DNA of 64,000 bases from Hyalomma asiaticum (lineage: Eukaryota > Arthropoda > Arachnida > Ixodida > Ixodidae): contig CM023482.1 in the NCBI GenBank assembly GCA_013339685.2, forward strand, positions 85,261,667 through 85,325,666, read 5' to 3'. A program made the translations under genes and the position numbers. Shown piece by piece: positions 11,286 through 24,972 of the stretch (positions within the stretch are counted from its first letter, which is position 1; each line of letters opens with the position of its first letter). Under the pieces are notes generated by a model that worked only from the letters and a program-made list of their open reading frames with translations, was not told the origin of the DNA and searched no databases.

Positions 11286-13280
11286 GCTATATTCCGGGGA
11301 AAACACCCTAAAGTGTGTCGAGAGAATGACAGAGTTACAAACAAATAAAGAAAAAAAAAAGGATCAACAAGGGATCCTCATACGTCCCCTGTTCGTAACC
11401 GCGCCGTACATCATTCGACTGGTTGCTCAAGTAATCGCGTACTCATTCTGCACCGCTGGGCAGCTTCAAAACAATGAAAGGCGGCCAAGCTCGCGGAGAA
11501 AGAAGAGAAAACCGCAAGATGAGTTAACGATCCTTTCAGGACTTGAAAAGGCCGTTCGCTTTCCCACCGAAGTGGCTCGGTTTCTCAAAGTGCGTGACGC
11601 CAGCAAGCCTGGGCTATCCATTTATATAAGCTTCGAGGGGGCACAGCCATCAATTTTCTCGAAACAACCATATCGTTCGAGGGCCGCTGCTCCTGCGACT
11701 TCGCCTAATTGGTGGTGAACGGCTTTTTGCCTGTATATATATAGAGAGAGTATAGGCGGCGGAGCAATCCGGTCTGTCGAAACTGGAAGGAACGCGGCGG
11801 CGTTCCGCACGGCTGAGTCAGACTGCGTAAGAGTTCGAAACGAGAAGATGGAAGCTTGCCGCAGCGTTCCCGCAATCGCAATTTAGATTCATGCCGTGCC
11901 CGTTCTCGCTTTGTCAGCGGGATTTTTTTTCTGGAGCTGTCCGTTCGCGCGTAAATCAGCGGCTAAGTATGTGAGCGCATTGGAACAATGACAGCATTAG
12001 CTAACTGTCAATTCATTCCTGGAGGCTGGGCGTGTAACGATCAGTATGGGGCCTCGATTTTCTGCTTTGAAGCAAACGACCCGTTATCATCCTTGTGTTC
12101 CTCGAAAAGCGGTTTTTCCCCGCAAGTAGCACCTTTCACTGCTCCGCCGACTAACGGTATGTCTTGGAAGCGGGGGAGAAACTAGCAGTCGTTCAAACTG
12201 GTTCGGTGAGTAGCAAAGGCTATCAGAGCACTGTGCTGAGGGCCAAGGCGTTGCCGGGCTTTCTTTCCTTTCTGTTTCTTTTTTTCGTTCTCAAATTCGA
12301 AGCATTTCTTGGCGAGTCTATCTATTTATCCGTCTATATAATCCATCTATCTCTGTAGCCGCTTACGTCACGCAGTTCTCCCGGTCGCTGCTCTCCTGGT
12401 TTGGTATGCAAAGAAATCAGGATTGTAGGCTATGAATGTGCGGCAAACGCGACTTATTCATTCTGGTATCGCTAACAGGATATGCCTGCCGTCTATACGT
12501 CGCCATTATACGACGACACGATCACGTGTGGCTCCATGCCCGCAGTACTAGGCCAGGGCAATTTGGGCATGCGCCACAAGTGTTTGGATTTGAACGTTCT
12601 ACGTCAGTCGAAGACCTACCGAAATGGACATTCAAAATTTCACGAGAACACGATTTGCGTGGTTTTAAGAGGAGAAATGGATGCCATTTTCACAGATTGC
12701 GATCGTAATGTAGATACAACAACCAGAAAGACACAAGCAAACGTGCTGTGCTGTCCGAAAAAAACCTGCCACGAAGTAATCAAAACCTGGGCTGCCAAAG
12801 TGCAATGCAAGCACGCTACCACTAGTTCACGGCCGCTTTTCCCGCGCCATATACATCCCGATTGCATCAGCAGTTGTGGTGATGATGCTTGTGTAGCGTC
12901 AGTTGCGGTTATAATGCGTGTTAACCGCTCTTCTAGCGATGTATAAAAAAAAACCACATATCTGTACACACACTCGAATACAAATACATATCGCTCAGCA
13001 TGTTGCTTTTGTCCAGCTTCTCTCTACCCAGTGAAGTTGTCCCACAAACGACGCTCACGATATGCAAATCAGCGCAGCGTAGTGCGTTTCTCTTCCAGCC
13101 AGGATGGTATCCATTGTTCACAAAGTGTATTGAATTTGTTTGGACTTGTTGCGAAGTTTCTTCTTGGTACTGTTTGTTGTACGCTTATTGAGGCGTCGTT
13201 GGCTAGCTTTGTTCGCTTTATTTAGTGATAATGCAATGAACACCGTGACAAAAAAAAAAAAAGCAAACAAGAAAGAAAGC
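11282..13280. other. no gene recognised
   Basis: The best open frame is 12482-12946 (+, 154 codons), which contains several Cys and His but no pattern I can assign to a family. It has no neighbouring support such as a promoter motif or a related frame nearby. A short TATC/TATCTA patch is at 12315-12355. Otherwise ordinary. Confidence 0.5.
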
Positions 13281-13283
13281 CCA

Positions 13284-13358
13284 CAGTGGCTGGATCGTTA
13301 GCGTGATGGGCCTCGCATCCCGGCGGTCGGAGGTTCGAATCCTAACTGGACAGACATT
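13284..13358 (+). mobile_element. tRNA-like segment with strong B box (SINE head or degenerate tRNA)
   Basis: GGAGGTTCGAATCC at 13329-13342 is a canonical RNA polymerase III B box. About 40 bases upstream, TGGATCGTTAGCGTGATGGG could act as an A box. Folding by hand gives a T arm but no proper seven-base anticodon loop with a five-pair stem, so it is not a functional tRNA gene. It is followed by a T-rich stretch that could be a terminator. It differs in sequence from the Ruka-like heads, so it may be a different tRNA-derived retroposon. Confidence 0.5.
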
Positions 13359-16202
13359 TTTATTTTATTTTCAATCAGTCTGTGACTTTATTTTAGAACG
13401 AAAGCAAGAAAGGAACTGCGCGTACAGTGGCACTGTTTTCGCGATGCTGATTGCTTTTTGTTTTTTTTTTCTTCGTACGCCGACACCTTCCACAACACAC
13501 CGGTACCGCACAAGTGAGTCAATGCGAGCTTCATTTGAAAAAACAGAAAGAGATAAGTCTGAGGGCAGCGAACTTCGAGCTAAATGTTTCGATTTGATCA
13601 TAGGTAGATTAGCTATAACCTTAAAAGAACATGAACACTTCACGCTTTGTAGCTTAACGTTGTTGCCGAACGCACGAACGTCATGCGGTCCCGGTGTGGG
13701 TTCGCTGAACTCCTCAGATTAACGGTTATTCTGTTTGTGAATGTTTTCGGTGTACAGGTAAAGGTCGAGCATGACTGCGCATTAATAGGCAATACGTACG
13801 TAAAGAACGCGGTGCCTCAGTCGTGCTTGCAAATGAAACCGCTGCAAACGCTGTCCGATGCGCCTCCTTGTTTGAAAAGACTTCTTGTGCAATTAGCTCG
13901 TTTCCTTCGCTTGCTGCAGTCCAGAAGGCGACACGAACTTGCTACTCTGGGGAAATTAGGCAATCTCGTCTTTGAGATATATGTCGCCTGTTACAGAGAG
14001 AGATACGGCAAAGATGGTGTGGGCTTTTGAATAAAAAGGAAAACAAATGCCTTGCCTGCAGCACAAAACTATCACAGGCGCTGAATCAAAAAGAGAAAAT
14101 AAAAAAAAGAAGGAAGAAATATGACTTTTGAAATCGAGACAGACATTGGAGCCAGCCGTTTCGAAAAGAGAGAGAGCAACGCGCCATAAAGAAAGCTGAC
14201 AAATTCGATTTCTTTCAGGCGTACTGCTTCACTGCACCATATCGAAGTTCTGTTCACGTATATAACGCAACGGAAACATCGGTATATATGTATGAATGTG
14301 CAGAGAGATATAAAAAAAGACAGCTTCTGTAGCAGTTCGGTTCCCATTAGGTACATATTGCGAAGTTATGATGATTAAGAGCTATGGGATCGGAGAAGCT
14401 TAATGGTGTAGTTTCAGGGTTCCCAGTTTCAGAACTTGGTCACATTAACGCAGCCGTAATTTGATTTGTATGTTATATAGGTACGTCGGTGATGCTAATG
14501 CGCCTAGGAATCGCTAAAGCCTATCGATGTTGCAATTAAGGTCTTTACGCAGATGGAAGCCAGCGGATGCATGAAAAATAAGCGGGAGAACTCATAGGAA
14601 ATTTAGATTCCGTCCACCTCAAAGGGCTTTTTATGATTTCACAAGTAGGACGACGTAATAAAATTTAAAATTATTGTCGCTGTCTGGTGCAAGGCGCATA
14701 ACTGTCGGTACCGGAGTCATGCTACAATGTCTGGTTCTTCGGAAATATGATCTAAAATCGCCCTGTTCAAATTCGTTTTAGTAAACCATTGATCGATCGA
14801 TTAATAAATCAATCAATCGCTCCTAGTTTACGATGTTTGCTTATTTTATTGAATATACGAACTTAAGCAGGAATTCTTAAACAGACGTAGTCAAAGGGCA
14901 AGAGAGAAACGAACGGATGAAAAATATTAAGCACAGTGACAGTCATATTAGCAACTCCACACCTGAGAAATGCCGAAGGCTAATAATAGATGCGGAGAGA
15001 GGCAAGACATTTTGAAAAGTACTTTGCGTATGGGACAATAACAATGCAAATACGCTTGGGACATGCATGCTTTGTGCTTGAACAGACGATATTTCAGCTA
15101 TGAAATCAATGAAGTTCCCTCTGAAGCCAACAAGAAAACATTGATAGATGCTATCAATGTTTTCTGACACCCCCTGAACTTTCATCGTTCGCGATAAGGC
15201 AATTCCTTTTTCCTTTTTTTATAGGGAGTTGGGGGGTATATGAATTGAACATTTGCATTCGGCAAGCAAATGCTGATTCGATACACTAGCTGCTTGACGC
15301 TTTTATGACAGTAGAGATTTCGGATAACTCAGATAAGGCATTTTAACCAACATGACCCTGTTTTCTGTGCTTGTATGTCCTTGCGTTCTTAGCGTCAATA
15401 CGAAGTATCTTAGAGCACATGGTGCATTGTCAGCTTGGCAGAAAAGCTCGGGCACTGCACTCCACACACCACGCTTCAACGCACGCTTTCTTTTCTGAGG
15501 GAGGTTAAGAGAGCCTGATGACCGTGGTCACGGCCGTCGGCTGTCAAACTTATCACGAACTTTACTCTTCGCTGCGGCGCCCGAAGATCGAGCCGAGCCT
15601 GGAGTTGCGACACCGAGAGCTGTCCGTTGACCAAGAGCGCCGTTTTCTTTCTTTCTTTCTTTCTTTTTTTCGAAGGCTACACCAGACTGCCAAGTTGACC
15701 CTATAGTCATCACCGCTGAGACGACGCCCGTGCTCTCTGTATATACCAGCTGATCGTATATCGATCGAATTGCACAGATGCACACGTGTAAGTGTAGGCC
15801 AACGTTCGGTTTTTTTCGATAATGGTCTTCATGCGCACTTCGTGGTCTGCTAGAACGGAACCTACCGTATAGTGTTTACATGTACCGCCCGCCTTTGTTT
15901 TTGGCAAATCGCAATGTTTGACGATTCAGCTGGTACGAAACAACTGCCCCGGCGTGCGGTCGTTAAAAAGTCATTCCCCTCGAAATGTCTTCCATCGAAA
16001 AAGAAAGTAACGAAAAATACAGACTCTGCCGCCATTTCAAAGTGATACGACGTTTATGCGGTACGTACGTCATAGCTATAGGTTTTTCCTCTTCTTCTGT
16101 TTTTCTCATTTTGCCTCCTTTGCTTCTTTCTGCATCGCACTGACCACCGCATTCAGCAATGATTTGCTTCTCAAGCGTGCACTATCTTTTCGGTAGTTGC
16201 GC
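13359..16202. other. no gene recognised; one short hairpin
   Basis: Open frames are below 140 codons and carry no recognised domain. ATCGATCGATTAATAAATCAATCAATCG near 14790 is low-complexity. A perfect 15-bp hairpin is listed separately at 15133-15165. Short TTTC runs occur near 15646-15665. Confidence 0.5.
15133..15165. repeat. perfect 15-bp inverted repeat, 3-base loop
   Basis: AGAAAACATTGATAG at 15133-15147 is exactly complementary to 15151-15165, with the loop ATG. It is too short for a typical animal microRNA precursor, and no longer pairing was seen outside it. Confidence 0.9.
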
Positions 16203-16293
<91 letters not shown>

Positions 16294-16295
16294 AA
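16203..16295. repeat. (GAAA)n microsatellite
   Basis: About 23 AAAG units with one shortened unit near 16246. Confidence 0.97.
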
Positions 16296-17313
<1,018 letters not shown>

Positions 17314-18080
17314 GCATGAGATAACGAATACTGTACCACGTTTTTATCGGACAACTTAGTGATGCGTGTTGTGTTATGGTGGCTGCGAAGGAAATATTTT
17401 TAAACAGCATGGATGATTGCTGTCGGTTGTAGGCGTTAAGTTACATTGGGACATGAGGTTGGTGATTTAAGTACGTCCATAAGCATATTATACATAAATC
17501 AAACTGCTTTTCTGTGAACTTTCTGGTTTTTTTTTTTTTTGGGTATCTGTTTCAGTGAACAGGTCATACAGCGCACACAAGCACAACATACAGCATACCA
17601 CAAAACGAGTGGTCTTATTGTGAAGTAACATGCATCTTAGCACGGACTGTACTTGCGAGAAGCGTTTTATGTAACCGCGCCATATTGTTTCGACCAGAAA
17701 GGTTGCTTTGTAATATAGTATAATACAGGGCAAGGTATACATAGCGTTATACCAGACAGAAATAAAAATTGTTGTCTTTGCAATGTCAGCATAACAGTGA
17801 CCTCTTTGCGGAAACTATAGAAAACACGTTCTTTGCCGCTTTACTCGCTGCAGGGCTCACAGACTGTCACCACAGGGCGCTTTGGCTTGTGTTGAGAACG
17901 TTGTGCTATCTGAACAGACCGTGTTAAAATGCCGACCACAAGTGTCGCGCAGCGGAAGTCGGTCAAAGCTTTGTTGACGTTTACACATGACACAATGGCC
18001 CATTGGAAAGACTGTAATGTCCTCGTTTCTTGTTTGTTTATAACTTGTTTGCTTATAAACAACCGGTGCTTCACTGTGGT
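17314..18080. other. no gene; contains one copy of a dispersed 34-bp repeat
   Basis: 17949-17982 (minus strand) matches 49173-49206 (plus strand) at 33 of 34 bases. In both places the same reading frame gives NVNKALTDFRC. The flanks diverge quickly. A near-duplicate TTGTTTGCTTATAA lies at 18029-18058. No other feature was seen. Confidence 0.6.
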
Positions 18081-18089
18081 CGCCTTTCA

Positions 18090-18630
18090 AAAGGACATGC
18101 AGTGACTGGCACTGGCGCGATTTCCGCGTCCTCCCGTCTCTCTCGATGCCACAGGCAACGGGCTGCCGCATGAATACAGCGCGGAAGCATCGGGACGGAC
18201 ACGACACAGCGTGCCGCAGGCATACACCAACGCTGTTGTGCCGCGATGCGTTTGTAATTCAGATATTATGCAACCGGCGACGCGCGTCAAAGGCGCATGC
18301 GGAAAGGCCGCGCCTTGATTGTCAGCCGGTCGGCTCTGCAGCCGCCGAAAGACGCAGCACCGGCGCGCTTCTATAATGTTCTTCGGCGAGGGCGGCCGGC
18401 AGGAGTCTGTCCCGTGCGCGTAGTAGTACACGAACGTTATGGTCGCTCCGTACATGCCCGTGCCACGCGAGCGCTCGCTGTTTACCTGCTCGAGTCGCCG
18501 CAGGAGAGCGGGGGAAGGGAACGCGCTGTGTATGTGTGTGCGGCTTGCACGGCGGCCTGCCGCCGCTCATCCTGTTTGTATCGACGTGGTCTGTCCTCGC
18601 GTGTGCCTGCGGTAAAGGCACGAGGCGCCC
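18090..18630. promoter_or_regulatory. GC- and CpG-rich block, function unknown
   Basis: CpG is visibly frequent compared with the flanks, and open frames in several phases run through it (for example 18297-18755 +, 152 codons), as expected of GC-rich DNA. No domain is recognisable. It could be a CpG-rich promoter or 5' exon region, or a decayed repeat. No TATA box or clear splice signal decides the matter. Confidence 0.25.
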
Positions 18631-18639
18631 ATATATTTC

Positions 18640-20904
18640 TTGTTTTTCTTTACACCACTAATAACCCTTCGGGCCAAAGGCATATCACGCTGCTTTGCCA
18701 CGCACCGGGTTGTAAGAGGGTCCCAAGGCAAAACAATGTTAGACGATCTTGCTAAAGGTCAACCGCGAATAATCGAATGTCTCTATTCAAAGAAGACAAA
18801 AAAAAAAAAAAAAGAAGGGGGTGGGGGAGGTCTGCACAATGTGTAGTTTCTTACTTCCAGTCTTTAATGCGAGCGTCATACAGTGCGCGATATTTACAGC
18901 GGCTTTGGTAACGAAGCCCCCAGACTACTTCGTTTGATACCGCTGGCGATTGTGGATGGCCAAGACGGACGACGCAAGCTGCGCCGCTGTGGCAGCGTCC
19001 GGAAGTGCCTGGATAGTCTTGATCGGGCACGTGAGCACGGTGTTTCACGTTACCTGAACTGAGCACCAGTGAGAAGGGCGACAGGTCTTTTGATCGAAAA
19101 GCACTTTCTACTGCTTATAAGGGGCCGTTTGTTATGGCCAATCACGAGCTGCGTCGACGAAGGTCGAGCCATGCAGCTGATGATGATATGTACGAATGAG
19201 TATGATGTACAAGTGATGGTGATATTCAGAGACGAAGAGTGAGTCATAGGTCGCGCACACAAGGCGTTTATTGAAATATACTGCATAGCACTGAAAAGAA
19301 AAAAAAAAACGCGCTACGTGCTAAACTAAACTAGGGCGAGGTCGGAGATCACTGTGAACGTGTTCAGTTTTATTCGGTTTTCGTCACACGTCATTAACCT
19401 GGGCCGCGCTGACGTCGTAAACGGCGGGGCGCGGCCACGTCTAACGTGACCACTATTTTTTTTTTCTTCGTGAGTAAAGCTCACGAAGAAAAAAAATTTC
19501 TTGCTTTCGTAAAACAGTCTTATTTATTAGAAGGCAAAACACATTTCGTTTTGTGGTGTATTGTCCACACGAAGACAACAATACATGCTCGTCAATTTTT
19601 GGCATGTTCACCGCTTGCCCAATGCTCAATGCTACTAGTGCTTGTATATTTTGAATGTGCGTTAAAAAAAGGGACGGGAGGGGGGCACAAGGTTGTCATA
19701 ATTTATCCTGAACACTACATATATGCGCTATATATTACCTTTTTTTTTTGTTTTACAAACTATGCACCGTACAGTTCGACGTTATATCCGGAAACTTTTT
19801 TTCCTTTTTTAAAGAAGGTGTCTGGGGTTCTCTCTCTGTTATTCTTTTTTTTTTTCATTTCTTTTACAAATGCATGCTGGTCCTATTGAACAAAGACTTC
19901 TGAAACAACCACCGTACGTACGCTCTTTGCTTTCCACACACATGCTCTTTTTAACTATATGCACGAAAATGCCACAGTGAAAACCAATCGCGATAAGTGC
20001 GCGCCCGACAGCTCGTACTATTCATTCTACTCTCTCTCTCTCTCTCTTTCATCTTTTTTTTTTCGCTCAGGCTTTTTGTGAGCGGCACTTGCAGAAATTT
20101 GGTTTCTCAACGGAACAAAGCGACGTATACATAAAAAAAAAAGAACACCGTCGTTCTCTATGGCCCACTTATACGACTTGACGGTGAAATGCACGTTCCG
20201 CATTGTCGTAAATATTCTTTGATGTTGGTTTCATTAAGAGACCTCTAAATGCGTTTGACATCAGGTAAATGTGCAGGCTGTATGTGTTAAAATTCAACCA
20301 CGTTTCGCGCATACCCACATATCACTGACCGAGGAATGTGGATATGCGCCACACGTGACTTTGTCATTGTTAATGGTAGCATGTTAATGGTAGCATGTTA
20401 ATGGTAAATGCGTAGCATGTGAGGTTATCGATGGGATGACCTATCAGTCATGTCAGGCTTGCATTCGTGCAGTGTCATGACAATCCTGGTGCATACCATG
20501 TGAACGAGACGACCTCATTCGATTTTTGGTAGGACTCGTGTGAACGCCAACGGCGCCGGTCGGTGTTCGAGTTTGACGAGGTATACAAGGCTTTCGCCTG
20601 AAGGAAACTTACGTGTTTCAGCGCGGAGGCCATGCCAGAAACCATTTTACCATACGCACAATGTGGAGATTAATGACGTTTCAACTTCCTCTCTTCTTTG
20701 TGGATGCCGCTCCGGCTTTAATGGAAGCCGCTCCGGCTTCTAACAACACCTTTATTCCCCTTTATCGGAACGTTGATGCAGCCGCTGCTGCTGGCGGAAA
20801 TAGGAGGGACCAATCCCAGGTTCTGGTGTAAGGGGAAAGGGAATAGCACGACATGCGATGAATGTTAACGGCGTTCCTTCTCGTGCAACAGAATACAGCA
20901 CGGT
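18640..20904. other. no gene recognised; one hairpin and a small tandem repeat
   Basis: A perfect 17-bp inverted repeat at 19458-19496 is listed separately. GTTAATGGTAGCAT repeats about 2.5 times at 20369-20406. The 147-codon frame at 19446-19889 (+) is Phe-rich through T runs and not convincing. GC-rich pocket at 19410-19440. Confidence 0.5.
19458..19496. repeat. perfect 17-bp inverted repeat, 5-base loop
   Basis: TTTTTTTTCTTCGTGAG at 19458-19474 pairs exactly with 19480-19496 around TAAAG. The outer half of the stem is an oligo(T)/oligo(A) pair. Confidence 0.9.
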
Positions 20905-20905
20905 G

Positions 20906-20974
<69 letters not shown>
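20906..20974. repeat. (ATT)n microsatellite
   Basis: About 23 ATT units. On the minus strand this is an (AAT)n tail adjoining the LINE-like 3' segment at 20975-21080. Confidence 0.96.
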
Positions 20975-21080
20975 GTGGTTCGGTTAGGAAAGGACGCTAA
21001 TTTCTGCAGCCCATGCAGGGAGCACGGCTAAGCGTCCGTGGGGGTGGGGGGAAAGGGAGTGAAAGAGATAGAAAGGTTGC
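20975..21080 (-). mobile_element. possible LINE 3' UTR scar
   Basis: On the minus strand, a CT-rich segment (CTATCTCTTTCACTCCC), a C-rich run, GGACGCTTAGCCGTGC and a CCTTTCCTAACC stretch lead directly into (AAT)n. A 3' UTR ending in a simple trinucleotide tail is typical of several non-LTR retrotransposon clades. No coding remnant is attached, so the assignment is tentative. Confidence 0.35.
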
Positions 21081-21799
21081 AAGTCGTAGAGGACGTCATT
21101 TACAAAGGAACGGTGCATGCCCCTCAACGCTATCTCCCTCGTGCCGCATAGCACACGAGCCCTAATTAATGGCCGTATTTTGCGTTAGACTTTCAGTATC
21201 AGGATGACTTATTATGGTCAGTCAACGACAAATGTCGATTGACTGATGAATGATGAATGGCAAGCTTGTGATGTAAAGCGGTTGAAGCTGCGTAAGTTTT
21301 TTACGTCACTGTGCAGTGTGCTGACGTAAGATTAGCTGGCATTATGGAGTTACGGAAAGTTTATCGCGCAGTAAATGCAGCCAGTTTTTTTTTTTTTTAT
21401 TGTCCCCGCCAGTGCCCGAGTTCACGCGATGCTTCATATGCATTCAAGAGCATTCAGAACAGCGAGAGCTGGCGTGCTTAGCCTTGAACGCACTTAAGAG
21501 AACGTCAGGTTGGTCCATAATTACTATAGCATCCTCCACTACCTTCCTTTATATAGAGCTGCGGCACTTTTGGTAATTACTGCACCAATTAATCACCGCT
21601 TGCTGCACATCTTGTTTCTGCTCTTCTTTCACGAACAGTCGTGGTGTGCACGGCAGTGATAAGGGCAGAACGAATCGGCAAAAGTTACAGGCTTGGCCCG
21701 TGCACGGTTGCAGGTGTAGAGTGGGTTAATTCGCTAATTGCCCTCGCACTACTCGCTTAGGCGCACGAGGTTACGTTTTCATCTTCACTCGCCTCTCTG
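21081..21799. other. no gene recognised
   Basis: A T run near 21386 and a GATTGACTGATGAATGATGAATGG-like patch are the only notable features. Nothing else seen. Confidence 0.55.
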
Positions 21800-22270
21800 T
21801 CCTCGCATCCAACAGGCGGCGTTCATCATGGTCCAAGTTCTTCCTCTCTTCTCTTAACGTACCGTCGGCAAACGTCACCTATACACACGAACACGCCGCC
21901 GTGCACTCTTCTTCAGCGGTTCGCCTCTTGCGTGTCGGAAGTAGCAGCGCTCTCGAGTGGCAGCAGAAAAAGTTGGTCGCCGCTTTGCAGACGCGGTTTT
22001 CCGCCTGACCGCATCCTGTTTACGCCGTCGTGCTTGCGCTGCCGCGTCGCTGACGCTGTAGGCCCTGCGGCAGAAGGTCTCTTCAGCAACTCCCCCAAGC
22101 GCAGCAGCGCGGTCGCCTCCTTCGCGACAAGGAGTTTGTGCGAGCTCTGTCGGTGAAGAAGAAACGAACTTATGGAGCGAAGCATGGACCCTGCCGCGCG
22201 GAATCAAAACGCGCGCTTTCGGTGCAACGCCGCAGGCTGGGGACGACCAAGGAGCCTAAAGTTGGCAAGC
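21800..22270. promoter_or_regulatory. GC- and CpG-rich block, function unknown
   Basis: CpG-rich, with overlapping Arg/Ala-rich frames on both strands (21875-22207 -, 110 codons; 21932-22156 +). No family is recognisable. It may be a 5' exon or promoter region, but no start, TATA box or splice donor stands out. It is bounded on the right by a long compound microsatellite. Confidence 0.22.
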
Positions 22271-22293
22271 TCCTTCATGCACACGCGAGCAAG

Positions 22294-22296
<3 letters not shown>

Positions 22297-22391
<95 letters not shown>

Positions 22392-22506
22392 CGCGCGCGC
22401 GCGTATGTATGTATGTATGTATTTATGTATGTATGTATGTATGTATGTATGTATGTATGTATGTATGTATGTATGTATGTATGTATGTATGTATGTGCAT
22501 GTATGT
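22297..22506. repeat. (AC)n-(GC)n-(GTAT)n compound microsatellite
   Basis: About 45 AC units to 22387, a short GC array at 22390-22403, then about 23 ATGT units to about 22496 with one ATTT variant. All open frames through it are repeat artefacts. Confidence 0.97.
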
Positions 22507-22765
22507 ACAAACAAGCAAACACACGCACAAAACGCGTGCACACACGGTACACCACGCAGGAGATGGAAGCGAGGAGGCAACTAGCGAGTCTGGACCAAGC
22601 CCCTCCATTCATTAATTCAGCGTTGAAAAAAGAAGCTCTGTAAGAAAAGGGGGATAAGTAGATGATGTTGGTGGCATTAGTAGGGTCGATGAGGTTGAGA
22701 CTGTCGCTGTATTTTTTTCTGTCATGATAAGTGAACTGGCTGTACTGCTGAGATACAACGAATAC

Positions 22766-22826
22766 GCGACCTGGCTCTCTGTATCTTACAGACGCTCCGT
22801 CTGTAAGATACAGGGAGCCAGGTCGC
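22766..22826. repeat. 29-bp inverted repeat with 3-base loop
   Basis: Arm 22766-22794 and arm 22798-22826 are complementary at 28 of 29 positions, with loop CTC. The single difference is a T against a C in the arm, which is wobble-compatible. No terminal duplication or known transposon end flanks it. Confidence 0.93.
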
Positions 22827-24890
22827 GCTGCTTAAAAGCTGCAGTTCTCCGTTTTTCTTGTGGCATGCATCGCATTCCCCTGGGCCCCAGACTTTCACGA
22901 CAAATGACATCTGCCGGATAGGGCGTTCGCATAGTCCAAAAATAATGCATATAGGTCTTCAGTAAAGCAGAAAATCGTGTACTGCGGGCAGCTCCCAGCA
23001 ACGTTTCTTCGTACCTTTATGTGCGGAGCACATTAAAGGTCCGGTCTGTCGCGGTGTAATGTCTTCTCATGCCGTTGTCACGATCAGAAAACATCCTTTG
23101 ACAACATGGCCAAAACACGCTAATACCTGACCAACACCGATGAAAGTGGATCCAGATTAACAACTGTTCAAACAAACCAGACTAGTGAAATAAAATAAAA
23201 GATGCATATTAAGGGTAATTAATCGCATATCCAGTTAAACTTTTAAGGGAAATAATTCCAAAACACCGACGATAAACGCAATGGAAACACGGGCAAACCA
23301 CTGCTCCGCAGTTCGTACAGCTTTAACCGCAGTGGAACTGGCTTAATATCTTTACTTTTTCTTTTTCTCGTTTGCATTTGCCTGCCTAATACACGTGCCC
23401 GATTCCCTTCTTTCTGCTCTGGTAATTAAGATTTACTGCGTGTAACCTAGTAGACAATTGCTTTACAATAGCTTGACTAGCATATGTTTTAGTCAGTCCA
23501 CGTTCGTTTGATAAGTAAATGTCAATTACTTGCGGGTCTTCTGTTCCTACAAAGGTTTAGCCATCCAAGATAGCCGTTTCCTCTTTGTGTGAGACGAAAA
23601 TAGTTCGCAGTGCGTACAGATTCGATGGGGGAGTAAGGCTCTCCGAAAGGAAACGTTTAGGTAGGTGAGAGGCAACTCTGCTTTCCACGTGCAGGCCGCG
23701 GGAAGATACCGTTATCTCCGGAGTGTCTCCTCATGGCTTTTCAACTGGTACGTCCATGAGTAGCCCTGGAGAGTATTCCATGATTATTTATTAATATAAG
23801 TTATCTTTATCGTAGTAAGGTGCATGCTATTGTATCTATAGTCTGAATAAAGCTGGAACAGTTCTACCCAAGTCCCCCAGATGTATAACACAGCTTGAAC
23901 TTTGTCGTACACAGCCATCAGAGCCCTCCGAAATCGCTTTGTAAAAAGCTCTGTAAGAGGAAATCTCGAATATACAGCTGCAAGTCCGAGGGTTATAACA
24001 GGGTTTCGTCTCTGTAGAAACGGAGAGAGAGAAAGAGAGGGAGAGATAAACAAAGGCATGGAGATTGACCAGAAAAAAAAATCCGGAGTTGCCGTGCACT
24101 CAGAAGCAGGAAAGTAGGAGCTTGAAATATATACCAAAGTATAACTTGAGAAAAACATGGGGGCCCTTAGCTATAGCTTGACAAACGCAAAGGAGAAAGT
24201 CAAGACCTTTGGTACTCGAACAAGGGACCTAGGGTTTCGTGCCTGGGACCTTGCAGTCGAAAGTCACGCGAACGTAATTAGGCATACACTGTAAATGTTA
24301 ACACTCAATCACGTGCGCATCGTAGCCGCACATCTGATGCGGTATGATGCACATATGATTTTATTGTCGTTAACCGGACGACGAGCGTGTCATGTTAGTG
24401 ATGCCAGGATCTATATGTTAGTCATACATTCGCTCCTTTCCGTGCCGTTTGTTGTATATACCAAGCGGATGAGGCGCGAGTCTCCGATTTATTGTACCGT
24501 GTTTTTCTACTACCCTTCACGTGAAACATGTTAGGCTTTCGCGTCTACAGACCGTGCTGCAAATGTGTCTTCCTTAAGGAAACTGCAACAGCCCCCTTTT
24601 CTCCATCAGCTGCCAAGACACACAATGTCGTGTGTCCAAGACGATGCACGCCCTTAGCGCTGGATGTCGCTTTGATTATGAGTAGCCAAGAGACGGTTAG
24701 AATACTGGTGGCAGAAAACCAGAGAGAACGGACAAAAATAATTATAGGGAAAAATAAGGACTTCTGCCATAAGGGGTAGACAACTGGGCTATGAAGTTAC
24801 GTTTTTGCTATAGTATCATTGATTTAATTGAAGTAGATTTAAAAGGCATGAGGACAACTTAAAGAGAGAGGGGAAAGGAAAAGTTGTTAA
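22827..24890. other. no gene recognised
   Basis: CGCAGTGGAACTGGCTTA at 23328-23345 matches one arm of the inverted repeat near 43.0 kb. A GA-rich patch is at 24018-24050. Open frames are short and unassigned. Confidence 0.5.
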
Positions 24891-24895
24891 ATTTT

Positions 24896-24972
24896 TTTAC
24901 GAGCCTGGTGGCGCACATGTCACCGCCCCGTTATAAAGGGGACGCTCATAGCATCCATCCATCCAGCCACCG
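24896..24972 (+). mobile_element. short tRNA-related dispersed element (possible SINE)
   Basis: GAGCCTGGTGGCGCACATG, CACCGCCCCGTTATAAAGG, GACGCTCATAGCATCC and a (CATC)n tail follow a T run. I recall very similar strings as a common dispersed sequence in tick genomes; that is memory, not a search. The GGTGGCGCA string could be an A box. No B box is obvious. Confidence 0.4.

Noticed and set aside
12482..12946. 154-codon frame with several Cys residues, possible secreted protein
   Set aside because: No signal peptide, no spaced Cys framework of a known family, and no promoter or second exon; kept only as an unassigned stretch.
19446..19889. 147-codon frame rich in Phe
   Set aside because: Its composition follows from four separate T runs and it starts in the arm of an inverted repeat.
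22138..22615. Frames of about 148 codons with His, Tyr and Cys repeats
   Set aside because: Produced by the (AC)n-(GC)n-(GTAT)n array.
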